Source of the DNA: Anoplolepis gracilipes
Lineage: Eukaryota; Arthropoda; Insecta; Hymenoptera; Formicidae
Reading direction: 5' to 3'
Length of the DNA: 64,000 nucleotides
Assembly (NCBI RefSeq): GCF_047496725.1
Contig: NC_132982.1
Location: forward strand, 9,388,501 to 9,452,500
The notes beneath the pieces are model-generated. The model worked only from the letters and a program-made list of their open reading frames with translations, did not search any database and had not been told where the DNA came from. A program made the position numbers and the translations under genes. Shown one piece after another: positions 1-13,529 of this stretch; within the stretch, counting starts at the first letter, position 1; every line of letters begins with the position of its first letter.

Positions 1-3000
1 GGATGTTTCAGACGTGGCTGGCTCCTTCGTACGAGTTCAGACTCCATCCTTATATATCCTCGTCTCTTTATGGCTTAACTTCTTCTTAGTTCGAGGCTAC
101 ATAGTCTCGTTTATCGCTGTCTTCTTCTCTTCCACTGTTTCCACTGCTCCATGTTACCGATTAGCGCGGCTGTAAAATATAAAAATTTTTTACACAATCT
201 TTTTACTATTTATGCACATACCGTTGTCAAAGAAAAAAAAAATGTTTCATTAATAAAATTAATATTTCAAAAAAAATTATTAATTTTTCTGCTTTCAATA
301 TAATTTAGATTAATTAGATTTTCAGTATTAATATCTTTGAGATATAGTTATATAAACTGTCTTGTAAATTAACTTTTACTTTATTTTTAGGATTATAATA
401 TAAAATATATTTTTGAATATATATTTATCTTCCCGAATAAATAAAATTTTTACAAAATTAATTTGAATAGTGGAAAAAAATAAAAGTGACCAATTGTAAT
501 GACATAATGAATTTATTTTTGCATTTTTCTTTTTGAAATAGCTATGCAAGAGTATTCCAAGGTTATCCATCGTTCGAAGACTGTTTCTTGTACTAAGAAT
601 ACGAACAGGAACCTATTCTCTTGGTTAACAATAGAATTCCTTAGTGTTTCTCCTTCCAATCTATCAATAGACACGTGCACGACTGAACAACCAATGACTC
701 TTGCGCTGTTCTAGGCAAATATTCTTGTCTCTCTCTCCTTGTTCCAAGTGCACTACAGTTCAATAGGCAAACTCTTCTTCTTTCTATTTTGAATTGCCGT
801 CCTATAGGAAGTCCTTTTCAATATTACATTTTTTCAAGACTTCATATTTCGAGAATGTACAAACAGAATGCCTAATATTATTATATGTAATCAATAAAGG
901 TAAATATTGTAGAGGCGCTACATTAAATTCGACAATGTTTTTATAATATTTTATAGCTTCAAGAAGAAAGAGAAAAGAAAGCAAGAGTGTAAAAAAATCA
1001 ATTTATAAGATAATTATAATTTATTTAAAATATTTATCTGATACATATTGCATAAATAAATTTGAAAGCAGAGAACTCATTTTTTTCAGTTCAAAGAATT
1101 TATTATATGTATAAGTATGTATATTGAATGTTAAAATCATTATTTGGGGTGAAAAGAATAGATTTTCTTCTCGCCTTATCGTAATTAAAAGTAAAAACAT
1201 CTTAAGTTATCTTATCTCTAACTCCTAAAAAGACATGCTTGAGTGAGTAAGTACTACAGCTTCTGAACTCGATATGCAGATAAAAAAAATTAAAAAAATA
1301 TATCGATATTTTTTTCACAACTTTCAGCGATTAGGTGTCACTGAAGGTGTGAAATAGTATCTAAGTGTGAATAGCATTTAATTATATGTCTACCTGTCAT
1401 CAACTTTCTTATCGCGACAAGCGACAAGTTTATGTCTCTATTTAGTTGATACTACTTACACAAATTTATTTCATGCATTTTACTTACGTTCACTACGCGA
1501 TTATAACATCAATGTAGCTCCGAGCGTTTTCTTCAGTTTATTCTTCAGAAGATGCTTAATATATTATTGATTGCATTGCCATTAAAACAATCAATGTCAT
1601 TATTTGCATAAAAAGTATACATTTGAATATTGTTTATATTCTTTTAAATCTCAGCTATAAAAAGTGACGTTTATAATTAATGTATATCAATATTAATTCA
1701 CTGATGATTTCTATTTATTTATATTTAAAATTATTTGTATTTATAACATCTGCTAACAGTATTCTTTTAAAATAATAATATTTGAAGATTTCAAAAACAT
1801 ATTTATATCTTTCTATAGAAATAATTTGCAAACAATGTTATAACATTTATAAACCATATTTATAAGCAATATTCTCTTAAATGAAATCAGTGTATCTGAA
1901 ATCTTACGTCACTATTTTAATCAATTATATTTCCACTGATTCAATTTAAGATAGCATATTTTATATTTACAAGTAGACAAATTTTTTAACCAGATTATTC
2001 TTTCGATTTTTTGTTTATTAGATGTGCGTAACAATAATATATTATTAGTTTACATATTTTATAATATAATATTTTATCACAAAGTCTGTTAAGTATATCA
2101 AACGTTTCTCAAACTATTTGGACTTTTTTTATATCATACAACTTAAATAATATTATCTTTTAAAACAGAATAAAAGGAAAATCAACTGTCGTAAGATATG
2201 TAGCTTAACTGGAAATCCAGGAACACATGCAACTCTGCTTTCTGTTTTTCCTTTTATAAAATGTTTTTATTGGAAACCGGTCAAGTGATTTATAATTAGA
2301 GAAAATCAGATGACAGATCATTTTAAACTTACGTAGAAAAAGAAATATTTTTAATTTTCAAGTGTTGAAATATCAGCATATTAAAGTGTAAATTTTGCAT
2401 ATTTATTATTCAGGATAGATATATTTATTGTATTTATTTTTTGTTTAAAGAAATTGTTGAAAATTGATAAAGTTTAAGAATTTAACGGAGATAATAAAAG
2501 AAGGATTATCAAAATTAATTCAATTTTACATTAATAAGATATAATTTTAAATTTATAAGTGTATTAAATATGTAAAATTTTTCAGATTTGTGAAAAATGT
2601 TCAACTCAAATATTAAAATTAAAGAGTATTTTATGATAAAAAGAATCAATTCTCATGACACTCATTGTTATTGCTGCTTTCATGCATTGTCATGGCTACC
2701 TTATCCAGAAAATTAGCTGACAGTGTAATATTAAGAATGTCTACTGTATATTCAAGCTACCATAAAACTATCATTAAAGAAGCGTAACAGCATGCTACCC
2801 GTGTTGCCGTTCACAAACCATTCTTACATTGACAATAGTAACTGATTACAGCATCTAACGAAATAAGACTTGTTGATTATTATTTACTAGAACACAAAAT
2901 ATAGTTAAACTTCCTATTCTTAGCACGTCAAAGCTAAAGAAGCCTCTTAAAACTTTCCCAGTTCCAATTTTATTTCATTAGCATAATAGCAAAGTTAAAA

Positions 3001-4254
3001 TGTCGATTTTTTAATTATACGCACATTGATATTTTTATTTTATGTACGTATAAGTGAGTTAGTAGCGTAAAGAATAATGCAAGGAAAAGTATTAAGGATA
3101 CAGATAATAAAAAGGCCTGATTAAATTCGAAAACAAAAAAGATTACAGAGTTACTAATTCTTATACTTGCACATCGATTTTTATGGAAAAAATATAGAAT
3201 AAACAAAGTAACGGATCTTAAAAATTCTTTTAGCTCAAAAATAAAGTAGTTTTGTGAAAAGCTTACTAATCATCACAATTCAATCCAACGAAAAATTTTT
3301 AATTTATTTAAATTTTTAATTTCTCCTACTGAGTGTCATTGAAAGAACAATTATCTATACACATATACTTCAAAAGAATAAGTTTGTGCAATTTTATATA
3401 AAGATAAATCAATAAAAAAATTTAATTTAAAAAAAATAAGCCTAAAATCTATCAAAAATGATGAACTCTCTTTTCTTGACATATAGATTAGTAAATATTT
3501 TTTAAACGAAATTTAGTCGTTTTAGCTTCAGTATTTTTTTCTGCTGCATAGTTTATCACGTAATGATTAAAAGAATGCAATCGCACCTGCGAACAAACAT
3601 GCGGAAGCTTGAGCAGAATGGAAAATGGCGTTCGTGAGAACGAGATTCTCGAGATCGTTCGTACTTCCTCGTATGATCAACGTCGACATATAAGAAGCTC
3701 CATTAAAACAGTTCTCTATGTTGATCGCGTTTCCGATACACACATTGCTTGTATATATTTATGTTGCACTGTATGTATCACAGATATATTCTTTTCTAAG
3801 GATAACTGCTACAGTTGTATATGTAATATTTCTCTCACTCAATGTAAATGCAAAATTATTTATTTGCATTTGTATAAAATGCATTTTGTATCTATGTATA
3901 TTTTATTATTTTTATCTATTATTTAATATTACAAGACTCGTAATTTTTTATAGAAATTCTGCAATTATTCTTTTCGATAAAAGCAAAATAAATTAAACAA
4001 TGATATTTAAAATTTAAAAGTTTAGTTTAAAATTGTAGCACATAATTGATAATATATACCGGATTAGTACGATTTTTTTCCCACTCTTTAAAAAATTATT
4101 TAATTGTAAGCAAATGTGGGAACTCGAGATAACAGGCGAAAAAAGTTAATCATTGGAATTCAATGGTACATCCGAGTGAAAGAAATGATTTCTAGCATTG
4201 CCTTTAATGTCGTTAATTCATAATTACAATTAAATAAAATAAGATAGAATTATA
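1..4254. other. Gene-poor AT-rich stretch
   Basis: No convincing coding exon is visible. The first ~170 bases are less AT-rich than what follows and contain a TATA-like block near 49-58, so they could be a promoter or 5' UTR of a gene lying to the left, but nothing proves this. The remainder is AT-rich with many stops in all frames. The only exon-like patch is the short open frame near 3,618, listed separately. Confidence 0.5.
3618..3926 (+). other. Short orphan open frame, unrecognised
   Basis: An ATG-initiated frame begins MENGVRENEILEIVRTSS in a patch of higher GC (about 3,590-3,740) inside AT-rich sequence. The first ~45 codons have coding-like composition. The rest drifts into Cys/Ile/Tyr-rich sequence typical of noncoding AT-rich DNA. 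The beginning also contains a partial inverted repeat around GTTCGT/ACGAAC, so the patch might instead be a regulatory or structured element. No family is recognised and no clear splice donor was found. Confidence 0.15.
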
Positions 4255-4647
4255 CACTCAAAAAAATATTTTGCTAATGTAGATAGATTTCTAGATGTCT
4301 CAATTAAAATTGATTGTTACTTTTTGTATCTGTTATAGAATATTGTTTGTCACGTATAAAAATTTATGGCAGCAATATTCTAACAATACCTCTAGAAAAT
4401 TTAGATCCCATTGTCAAATATAATTGTCCTTGACAATAGGCCGTAAAGATAGGCATCGCGGAAAAATTTTCTGTCTAAATTACTAATTACACTAATAGTA
4501 CGGATATAAATTCTGTCTCTGTCATTTAAATTGATCAAGTGCAAAATATATGCAGTATCACAGTATTTGCTAATAATTTATCTGTTTTAGTTAATTTTTT
4601 ACACCTAGAAAATTTTTGTTGAAGTTGCAAGATCATTCTTTTGAGTG
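4255..4647 (+). mobile_element. MITE-like repeat, family 1, copy 1
   Basis: A 393 bp element runs from CACTCAAAAAAATATTTTG to a terminal TTTTGAGTG, giving imperfect terminal inverted repeats of about 14 bp. It is flanked by TA on both sides (4,253-4,254 and 4,648-4,649), the target duplication expected of Tc1/mariner-type elements. It has no coding capacity. Three further copies, one inverted, lie at 7,138, 33,695 and 36,125. The internal sequence is conserved among them, for example the block GACAATAGGCC followed by AAAGATAGGCATC. Confidence 0.85.
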
Positions 4648-4739
4648 TAGAATTCTTTGGAATTGAAATTTTTATTTTCTCAGTTTGAAAACAAAATATT
4701 TGCTGAAACCTTGCAAATTTGGCGATAAAATTCTCAAGT

Positions 4740-5330
4740 TGGCAGTGTTGCTTTACTCACGCGAGGAAGCTGGATCTGGTTCCGTGTCCGGGTCTGCATC
4801 GAAGCCAATTACACAGATTATACAGGATTCTAGTCTCGGAGCCATATGAACGTCCGTTTAACAGGACGAGTTTACGCTGACCCGTTCGCTGATGAATAAG
4901 TTTGTTTTTACGTTCTCTTAAATTTAAATTATCGTTAAAGCTGCGGTAACGAGTTATCATGCGCGACGAGATGTTACAAACAAAAGGAATTGTCGCGACA
5001 GATCGCATCAACATTTATGGGCCGCTCGTAATAATCCAATTAGTTAATTAACGTGGAATTCGCGAACCTGTAACTGCGCCAATTAGCGCGTCTATCGGCG
5101 CAGAAAACGGTCGTCGGAGATTCCCTGCGAGCGAAATCTTAGCCGTCTCCAAGTCAGGGAAAGTAACAGGTTTCGTCGACCATTAGAGACGGAGGATCAA
5201 TGCGCGAGATTACGTATCCGAGATTCTCGAGTCTCTTACAGCACAGACGGCTGAAGGGCTACGTGACCGAAACAATACCCAAGGGAGGCTAAGCCTGCTC
5301 GCGTGAGTCGCGTTACCTCGTGCTTGTTAA
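4740..5330. promoter_or_regulatory. GC-richer island with homeodomain-like sites
   Basis: Base composition rises sharply relative to both flanks. At about 5,028-5,060 there is a run of overlapping TAATCC, CAATTAG and TTAATTAAC motifs, and another CAATTAG at about 5,089. These resemble homeodomain core sites. No exon with plausible splice sites was found, and the 85-codon minus-strand frame here looks incidental. It could be an enhancer, promoter or 5' UTR exon. The regulatory reading is inference from motif content only. Confidence 0.3.
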
Positions 5331-5412
5331 ACTTTTTTTTTTCCCTCTTTTTCTTTCCTTCCTCTTCTCCCCCTCTATCTTATTTATCTATTTATCTATT
5401 TATCTATTTATC
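5328..5412. repeat. Polypyrimidine tract and (TTTATCTA)n repeat
   Basis: An almost uninterrupted C/T run on the plus strand continues into five imperfect units of TATTTATC. It is low-complexity DNA that could adopt a triplex structure. There is no coding content. Confidence 0.7.
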
Positions 5413-6134
5413 AATCTCTTGTTAATTTATTCAATAACGAAAGAATCGGTTTTAGATTGAATCAAACAGCGGCAATGGCGTAAGAGGAATTTAATTAACT
5501 TCCTGGAGTAATTTAAAACCCTTTTATAGCCTCCCTCTGTCTTTAATTAACTCTTTGAAGCCATAAATTTATACTCGAACATTTGATGCAATATTTTAAA
5601 CCCTTGCAACCCAGGAATTATAAGACTTGAATATTTTTAGATGCTTTTAGAGGTTTCTTCGCGTACGAAAGTATGCAAGACATAATGTATATTTATACGA
5701 AACTTGAGCAATTCAACTAACTTTTACTTTTGCATTAAAATGTATGAAATTTTATACTTTAAGGTTTATAATTTAATGATTCTTATAACAGAATTATTTA
5801 AAATTTTGAAATTTTTTTGTTGACATCTTTAATCATATGCATGAATCCTTTATATTTTTTTCGATTTCATTTCGCTGTAAAATATTTGTTTTTGTTATTT
5901 ATCTAATTTACACTCCGGAATAATTGTAAGTCCGAGCACTAATATAGCTGCTAGTACAAGATGTAGGAAATTCACTCGTGAGAGAATTCTTTTAATTACT
6001 AAAAAATTAATTGAGTTAAATTAATCACTCAAATAATTAATGTAATTAATTAAGCTATAAGTTCCTTATGAAATATCAATTTGCGATAATTGATATCACT
6101 ATAGTATCTTTTCACATGAGATTATCCGTTCGCA

Positions 6135-6169
<35 letters not shown>

Positions 6170-7079
6170 TAGATTTATACGCGCAATTTTCTCCAAGAAT
6201 ATTCGACACGTTGGTAAATTTATGGACGATATAAATATGAAAAAGACATCGCGAAGAGGGTACCTTTATTCACTTTCTTATATTTTTTCCTTTATCTATA
6301 ATCGAGGGACATTTTTTATGCTCGCTCTTTTATACTAATTCTTCTGTAGGTTTCCTAAAACTCTATTATAATTACGAAAATTTATCAATTGATATTTTTC
6401 GTTAGTACAATTTCTCACAGATATAAGATTTGTTACGAAAACAAAATATTGATAAAAATTAATTTCCCTTATTGCTCGTATTATTTATTTGTACAAAAGT
6501 CTGCATCCTCTTCCTTTTAATTAATCTCTTCTCAGTTGAAATGAGAATAACTTAGGTGCTCGTTTGCGCGATAGTTTTATTAACTTTGCGCGTGTAATCG
6601 AATCTCGGTTCGCAAACGCAGGACCGCAAATTACCGAGCGGAATAGAGCGGAGAAAATCGGACCTGCAGATTAATTAGTAACGCATACAAAACTTTAATA
6701 GTCGCGTTGAATTAACTCCGCGATAATAAAGCGTAGCGCGTGTTGATGGCGATGATTAAGGCTACGTCTTTGATTACGAGAGGTAGAGCTATTACAGTGC
6801 TTTCTAACGAGAGTCGTCCAACGCTAATCCACGTCCACTGAACGTTCTCCTCGCGCCCTCGGTTGCTCTCGGTGTGACTACCGCAAAAAGCACATCGTTC
6901 ATTACTTCCGTGCTCCTTCCATTCAAGATCCGCTTAGAACTTAAGAACATGCCTGCGCGAGCATATAGTTTTTTCGCGGCTCTAGTCTCTTTCTTTCTTT
7001 TATGTATGTCTGCCCACCAATGTCGTTTCTTGCCAACGTCTTGTGGATGTAATGAGCCGTAAGAAAGCACTAGTATTAT

Positions 7080-7128
<49 letters not shown>

Positions 7129-7137
7129 TGTTGCCTG
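5413..7137. other. Noncoding stretch with a second GC-richer patch
   Basis: Mostly AT-rich. A (TA)n microsatellite sits at 6,136-6,166, and a mixed (CA)n/(TA)n tract at 7,080-7,124 directly abuts MITE copy 2. The patch at about 6,540-7,060 is richer in G and C and has overlapping open frames on both strands, but no splice-bounded exon or recognisable protein. Confidence 0.45.
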
Positions 7138-7532
7138 CACTCAAAAAAATATTTTGTTAATATAGATAGATTTCTAGATGTCTTAATTAAAATTTATCGC
7201 CACTTTTTGTACCTGTTGGAATATTGTTTGTCATGTATAGAATTTATGGCAGCAATATTCTAATACCTCTAGAAAATTTAGATCCCATTGCCAAATATTA
7301 ATCACAAATATAATTATCCTTGACAATAGGCCTTAAAGATAGGCATCACGGAAAAATTTTCTGTCTAAATTACACCAATAGTACGGATATAAATTCTGTC
7401 TCTGTCATTTAAATTAATCAAGTGCAAAATATATGCAGTATCACAGTGTTTGCTAATAATTTATTTGTTTCGGTTAATTTTTTACACGTAGAAAATTTTT
7501 GTTAAAGTTGTAAGATCATTTTTTTTAGGGTG
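7138..7532 (+). mobile_element. MITE-like repeat, family 1, copy 2
   Basis: Same family and orientation as the copy at 4,255, about 395 bp long. The left end is intact (CACTCAAAAAAATATTTTG) and the right end is mutated to TTTTAGGGTG. No TA duplication is preserved (flanks CTG and TCG). The body contains a short insertion (ATTAATCACAAAT) relative to copy 1 that is shared with copy 3, so copies 2 and 3 may represent a common subfamily. Confidence 0.85.
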
Positions 7533-9783
7533 TCGCTCTTTTTTGTTTGTATTTATTTGTTTATTAAATTGTTTAGTTTTAGGATGCATAAAATTAAATT
7601 TTTAAACCTTGTAACATTTATTTTTTTTTTATTTTTAGTCTCTTTTATTTCTGTTTTTTTTTTATCTAGGATCTAATTAATAGATATCAAATTTGATAAA
7701 TCTTTACATTAATGTATTCTCTCCTGACAGTCTTAATCTTGACATTGTCACACTGATATAATTGAACTCGCATACACATTTATCTCAATTATTTTCAGAA
7801 TGGCTGTACATAAGTTGCAAACATAAAAATGATAGTGTAAAATATATATAATCTTGTGAAATTAGAGCTTAGAGTTCATCGATTTGTTTTCTTTACCTTA
7901 CGAAAGATCTCATATAGATTTTGATTCCATGTAGAACAGCTGGTGGAAACTACTTGTGAGTAAAAGGAATAATTTAATTTCAGTTGCATTGAGATTTATG
8001 TACAGCATTTCTATTTGCTTCTCTTCAGGTCCAGCGTGAACCAGAATCAACGCGACGCAAATGCAGCATGTTCGCGGTTTTATGTATATATAGTCACGCT
8101 ATAGGTAAATCAATAAACGGTTCCGTTCATGTCGATGAACTTAATTTTTCGATATGCCTAGCTATTTATTATTGATATACTTATTTCCTCTTCTTTTTAC
8201 ATGTAAGTTCTCACGATATATATAAAAGGATTTATCTTGCGGATAAAGCCTGGAGATAAGAAGTGCTTCATATTAATTTTTAATCTATGCTTTTATTCGA
8301 TTTGTAATAATAAAATATATTATAAAATCATTTTTATTGATGTAAAGTTTTGTATAAACGGATAAAAAGAAAGAAGAAGAAAAATATATAAAAATTATAT
8401 ATTAATATTATATAATTTTCTAAAGTGTTATATATTATAATTTTTGTCGTATAAATTAATTTAAATTTGTATTTCAGTCTAACCATTTAATTGTGATATT
8501 TTACATTTATTTATTTCATCGCGCGCGTAACATAATTTAAATAAATTTTAATTTAAAATATAATTATGAAAAAATCCAATGATATAAATAACACATTTAA
8601 ATAATTTTACATAAATACATTATAAAAATTGAAAAATCCGAGAAACAATGTTTGTCTGACAATGTAAACAATTTTGATACAATTTCTGATTAAATATTCT
8701 TGCTTTCGAGATGACAGAAATTTTTTTCCATCTCGTAGATTTTCTGAACAAAACGTCATAATTTGTTTACGCATATATAGACATTCTTGCGATACGCCTG
8801 ACCATATTCACATGAACTCGACAACCGGGATATACAGTCAATCTAAAGGTTTATAAATATTACAAAGATATGTCAAATATAGTGATTCACGTATAACTGT
8901 TCCAACAACTTGTTTTTCACACCTTCAAGGCGTGTATCTCAAAACGCTCGCCGCAGATGATAGATAAACTCGGGACTCTTAATAAATGTTAAAATACCTC
9001 ACGTGTGCTGTCAAACAAACGGGTCAATGTACTTTACACGTGAGTCACGGTACATTCACGAAACGTGAAACCTGCAAAGGATTAGCTCTTAGTTAGAGCA
9101 GGGTATAATCGATAACAATAATTCTCGAGAGAGTTAAATGATTCGATATCCATCGTTAAATCGAGTTAAAAGCCGAGAAGTGGCCCTCGCGCCGATCGGA
9201 TGATCATGAAGATTAATCTGCAGTCATCGCGATCGCGCCAACGTCGGTATTCCTTGCCATCCTTCATTCCAGCCAGGCGTTGCCAGGCCTTTCCGTCTTT
9301 CTCTCCATCGATATATACACTGGGTTTCCGACTGTGAGCTTTTCTCACGCATACCTACCTGTCTACCTGTATGCGCCTGCACGTGCTCGCACTCCGCGGC
9401 TACTTTCCGCTCCTCTTTTATTCCTCCTCTTCACACTTCTCGTGCTCTCCCCTCGTCAAGCTAATTCGAACTCTTCTCTTCGAACTCTTCTCTTCCGCGT
9501 TCTTTCAAGCTGCTGCGCGCGTGTATTTTCCTCCCGACTGTTTTTCTCGCGAATATACATGTTTTTGTAAAACCAGGAATAACAAGTTCAATTATTGAAA
9601 GATGTAACAAATTTTTTCTATTTAATATTAAATTTTCAATATTTGTCTCTTTTTCGTTCTTTTTTTTTTTATGCGTGTCATAATTATTTTTAATCAGTAT
9701 CCATTTTTTTTTATACATATACATATGTATATATGTATACAAACATTTTTATAACTTGTTAATTTATTAAAAATATAAAAATG

Positions 9784-9815
<32 letters not shown>

Positions 9816-10261
9816 AGAAATTAAATACACACAAAATACAAAAAGTGTATAGTACATTTTATATTATATTATTATACCTGGTGTAAACAAAAAATTCGGA
9901 CACTAAATTTTTTTCTGCCGACGTTGTAACACTATATGTATACTTTTAATTTTTTTTTTGCTATAAAATTATTAATCGCAATATATAATAAGTTCAAGTA
10001 TAATCGCACATAATGATCTTAAAGTCGACGCGTAACTGTGCGTCGATTAGAATCTTAATGAATAAAAAGGCGTGGTTTTGAGGCATTTATTTACGCTACT
10101 ACATCTGGGTCAGTACATTTTTAGGTCGAAACGAAAATGATAACTCGCCTATTAACACTGTATATTTTATAAAGCATAATTATTCGTGCAACAGTACTTT
10201 CTTTATTTATTCTATAATATTCATCATCATATTCGAGCATATATATTGTACATGTATAGCA

Positions 10262-10320
<59 letters not shown>

Positions 10321-11724
10321 TCCTTGTTGATAGGAACATATGCATTTTGCATATTTCTTCAAGCTATTTGTTTACAATTTTCAGAAATTAGTTTGTTGTA
10401 TTCTCGTTTGATCATTCGACAATTACAAGTAAATTTGTATATACATATATGAGAATTTCTTTCTCTCTCTCTCTCTCTCTTTTACCTCTCTAATATTGTA
10501 AAATTATCTGTAATTATTAAGTTATAAAAAAAACATTCAATTATTATTTGGAAGCAACGCAACTTTCTTTCCTTTCTCATATTCATTCTTGCAGGTTTTT
10601 TTCCCGGATACTGCGTCGCTTCGCCGTCGTTGTAAATAACCACGTCAAGTATCTCGCTGGCTGGAGAAATAATTTCACGAGGGAGATGCTTGACTGGCAT
10701 ATTAATTTACGGCTATTGCATGATGGACGTTGCAACTTTTAGGACCGATTGTGACTAAATGCAGTCACTCACCGAACAAGCGAATATTTTATTATTTCTA
10801 AGACGCAAGTGCGTCACTTGTAATTATGCATAAATATTTTTCCTCGTCAGTCGTGTCTCATACATCCTTATTATACAAATTTCTTTTCTTTTTTTTTTTC
10901 AATTCGCTCGAATATCTGGAAAATATTCTTATTGCTACAATAATTCGTGTACATTATATTGTAAAATTATAGAGAACATTTAACATTTAATCAGTTATCA
11001 AGTTGAGTAATTAAAACACTGTTGAGATTTCGTTATAGACATGCGTCCTGTCGTAAAAATAGAAGATAAATGCGAAATAATTAACGTGCTTTATCTTGGA
11101 TACAGCAAGCAATTAAGGAAGAAGAAAGGATTATTTATCGCATAGTTCATAAGAGCGGAGCGAATTGACACGTATTTATTCTCGCAATATTTCAGATTTC
11201 TCGGCTCATAAAATTTCTAAATTCCTCCTTGACAGACAGCTATCATTTGTATGTATCCTCGGTCTGAAATTCTATTTTATTTTATTTCTATTTTTTTTTT
11301 CGATTCGTATAACCAGGTTTAAGAACAACCAGATGGCTGAAAGATTAGACTTCTCGTTCTTTCCTTTGAATTTCTTGCACATACCACCAGTGCTCAGGGT
11401 CATGGTTAGGCGACTTCTTCCGTTGGTTTCATGCAATGTGCCAGTCGTGACTCATGATGAATCGTCCCTCGACGTATAACTATACCTCTTCTTCATCTAG
11501 ATCTTGAGCGCAAATGCTACGCATTCTCAACGTCGTTAGAATCTTGTTCGCACTATCCTTCTGAATAAGTGATAATTGTCAAATCATTACGACCGTAACA
11601 CACGTGACAATGATCTTTTACTCATTATTATCTATTGCGAACCTATTATTGTTATTTTTATGTATATCTATCACGTATATAAAATTATTTATTAATGCAT
11701 CTATAAATTATATAATTATATATT

Positions 11725-11761
<37 letters not shown>

Positions 11762-11935
11762 TATAATAATATTTCTTTAATTATATAATTAATTAATATA
11801 TTTATATATATTGTGATAATAATATTAATTATTATTATTATTAGTAATTATTATTATTTTTTATAATTTATACATAATTATATGTATATGAATAAATTAC
11901 AATAATAATGATATTTTTTGTAATTTTTGTTTTAG
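7533..11935. other. Noncoding DNA upstream of the first NGKP gene
   Basis: AT-rich with (TA)n tracts at about 9,784-9,812, 10,266-10,316 and 11,729-11,756. A GC-richer, pyrimidine-rich patch lies at about 8,930-9,560, including a 14-base tandem duplication (CGAACTCTTCTCTT) near 9,467-9,500. The first exon of the gene at 11,936 must lie somewhere upstream, but I could not pick it out with confidence. Confidence 0.4.
10266..10316. repeat. (TA)n microsatellite
   Basis: About 25 uninterrupted TA units. It accounts for the Tyr/Ile repeat seen if the minus strand is translated here. Confidence 0.95.
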
Positions 11936-12917
11936 ATTATTGCTTTTAAGTGGCTTTCTGCTAATGTTCTCCAGCAAGCTCGGTACGGCAACTATTTCCG
12001 CAGAAAATACATCGGATTTCGAGACAGTTCATACGAGTAATGCGGCTGTCCTAAACCGACTCGGGCTGGCACCTCTTCAAATACCCGACGGGCATCACAA
12101 GAAGCGGTTAGCTGGACCTGAACCACCGGGACTTAGCTCGCAAACGCGTATACATCAACCTTACAGTCGTCGTCACGGTCACCGCGACAGTCACATTTAC
12201 ATCGTGAAGCTTCCAGCTAGTCCTCCGTACTACACTATTACAAAGCCTCACAAATCCGTCAACGATGATAAAGTAACCAAGACCGGGCCGAGCTTTCCGA
12301 TGGGGTTTCAAGGAAACGGTAAACCTGCCAAGATTTATCACTGGAATTTACCGGTCGTCAAGAAAATGACGGAGAAAAAGCGTCTCCAGCTGAATCAATT
12401 GTTAATGGATCAGGCGAGAAAGAAACTGGACGATACGAAGAAACGGCAGAAAACATCTTCTACGAAAACACTTATGAATAAGCTTTATCCTTTCGATACA
12501 ACCAGCAAAAATAACGAATACCATGAATATCATGATAGCAGTGATAAGCATCATTCTTACCAGAAGCCACTGAAACACGTCAGGAATAACGACAAAAGAC
12601 TTACCTATCCAGACAATAACAATATCAAGTTCGAATTGACAAAAAAGAATAGCGACGATACTGGCAACAAGGTGTATAGACTGGACGATTTGAGCCTGCA
12701 TAGGATCCATCTGAATGATTTTCATGACTCGAAGAACACTATGCTGAAGATGAAGAAGCATCGAAAGAAAGCTGCCATGTCATATTACGCGCCGATTGCC
12801 ACCAAGACGGGTTCTACCAGCATCCATAAAAATTTCCCCGGAAATGGCAAACCCAAGGCTTTTTACATTATGGAGAAAAGTCGCAAGCCAGTGTACTACC
12901 ATCCTCTCCTACCTTAA
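11936..12917 (+). CDS. Predicted secreted NGKP-motif protein A, 3' coding exon
   Basis: This is the main and terminal exon of a spliced gene. A TTTTGTTTTAG acceptor ends at 11,935 and the frame enters with one base finishing a codon from an unseen upstream exon, which should supply the start Met. The first residues (LLLLSGFLLMFSS) form a hydrophobic signal-peptide core, so the product is probably secreted. About 327 residues are encoded here. A segment reading HIYIVKLPASPPYY (about residue 85 of the exon) is followed by two motifs, GNGKPAKIYHW (about 125) and GNGKPKAFYIM (about 300). The region between is long and rich in Lys, His and Asn with many dibasic pairs. The same LP-x-x-PY plus NGKP arrangement occurs in the convergent gene at 18,426, so the two are probably homologous. 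I do not recognise a named family. Roles such as cuticle or matrix protein, or peptide precursor, are speculation. Confidence 0.75.
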
Positions 12918-13163
12918 TCCTTGATTGTTCGTGTAATTGTGCACAATCATGTAACGTGTTAAATGGCCCGTCAGCCTCTGTTAGCCTAAGTAGACGCATA
13001 TAACACTCTGTTTGTATAGGATCAGGGGTCGCGGTTGGAACAGAGACAACGACAAAATGCAGAAGAGGGAAAAGAAGAGAGAGAAACAGAGACTTTCATA
13101 CTTATATCGCATATAGGTTTTATTTAAGGCCACTGTTCCGATTCTGTTATAGATGTATATCGT

Positions 13164-13194
<31 letters not shown>

Positions 13195-13466
13195 ACTTAA
13201 AAAATTTATCAATAAGTAAGTGTTACACAAATGCGAGTGTAAAACTCATTGTCGTAGCTTGTCGATAATTCATTTTTTTATACATATATTTAATTTTATA
13301 TACATATACGATGTTATATTGATAATTTAATTCATTTTGCAAATTGCGAAAAATTTGAAATTGATAACATTTACATTTTTATTGCTACATGACTAAACGG
13401 CAAGTAAATGAGCATATCATGTTTTTTCACGAAAGTTGTATTATATATCTATTGATATACAAATAC

Positions 13467-13469
<3 letters not shown>

Positions 13470-13528
<59 letters not shown>
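13470..13528. repeat. Long (TA)n microsatellite
   Basis: About 29 near-perfect TA units, one of the longest dinucleotide tracts in the window. Confidence 0.95.

Positions 13529-13529
<1 letters not shown>

Noticed and set aside
4757..5014. 85-codon minus-strand frame in the GC-richer island
   Set aside because: Arg/Leu/Ser-rich frame without family resemblance. The island is more plausibly regulatory.
9879..9960. Sequence TACCTGGTGTAAACAAAAAA resembling a transposon end
   Set aside because: No matching inverted partner was found nearby, so it cannot be called an element.
10058..10076. ATGAATAAAAAGGC as exon 1 of NGKP gene A
   Set aside because: The phase would fit the acceptor at 11,935 and give a start before the hydrophobic core, but the donor (GTGGTT) is poor and other chance candidates exist.
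10121..10345. Minus-strand frame with a long Tyr-Ile repeat
   Set aside because: It is the translation of the (TA)n microsatellite.
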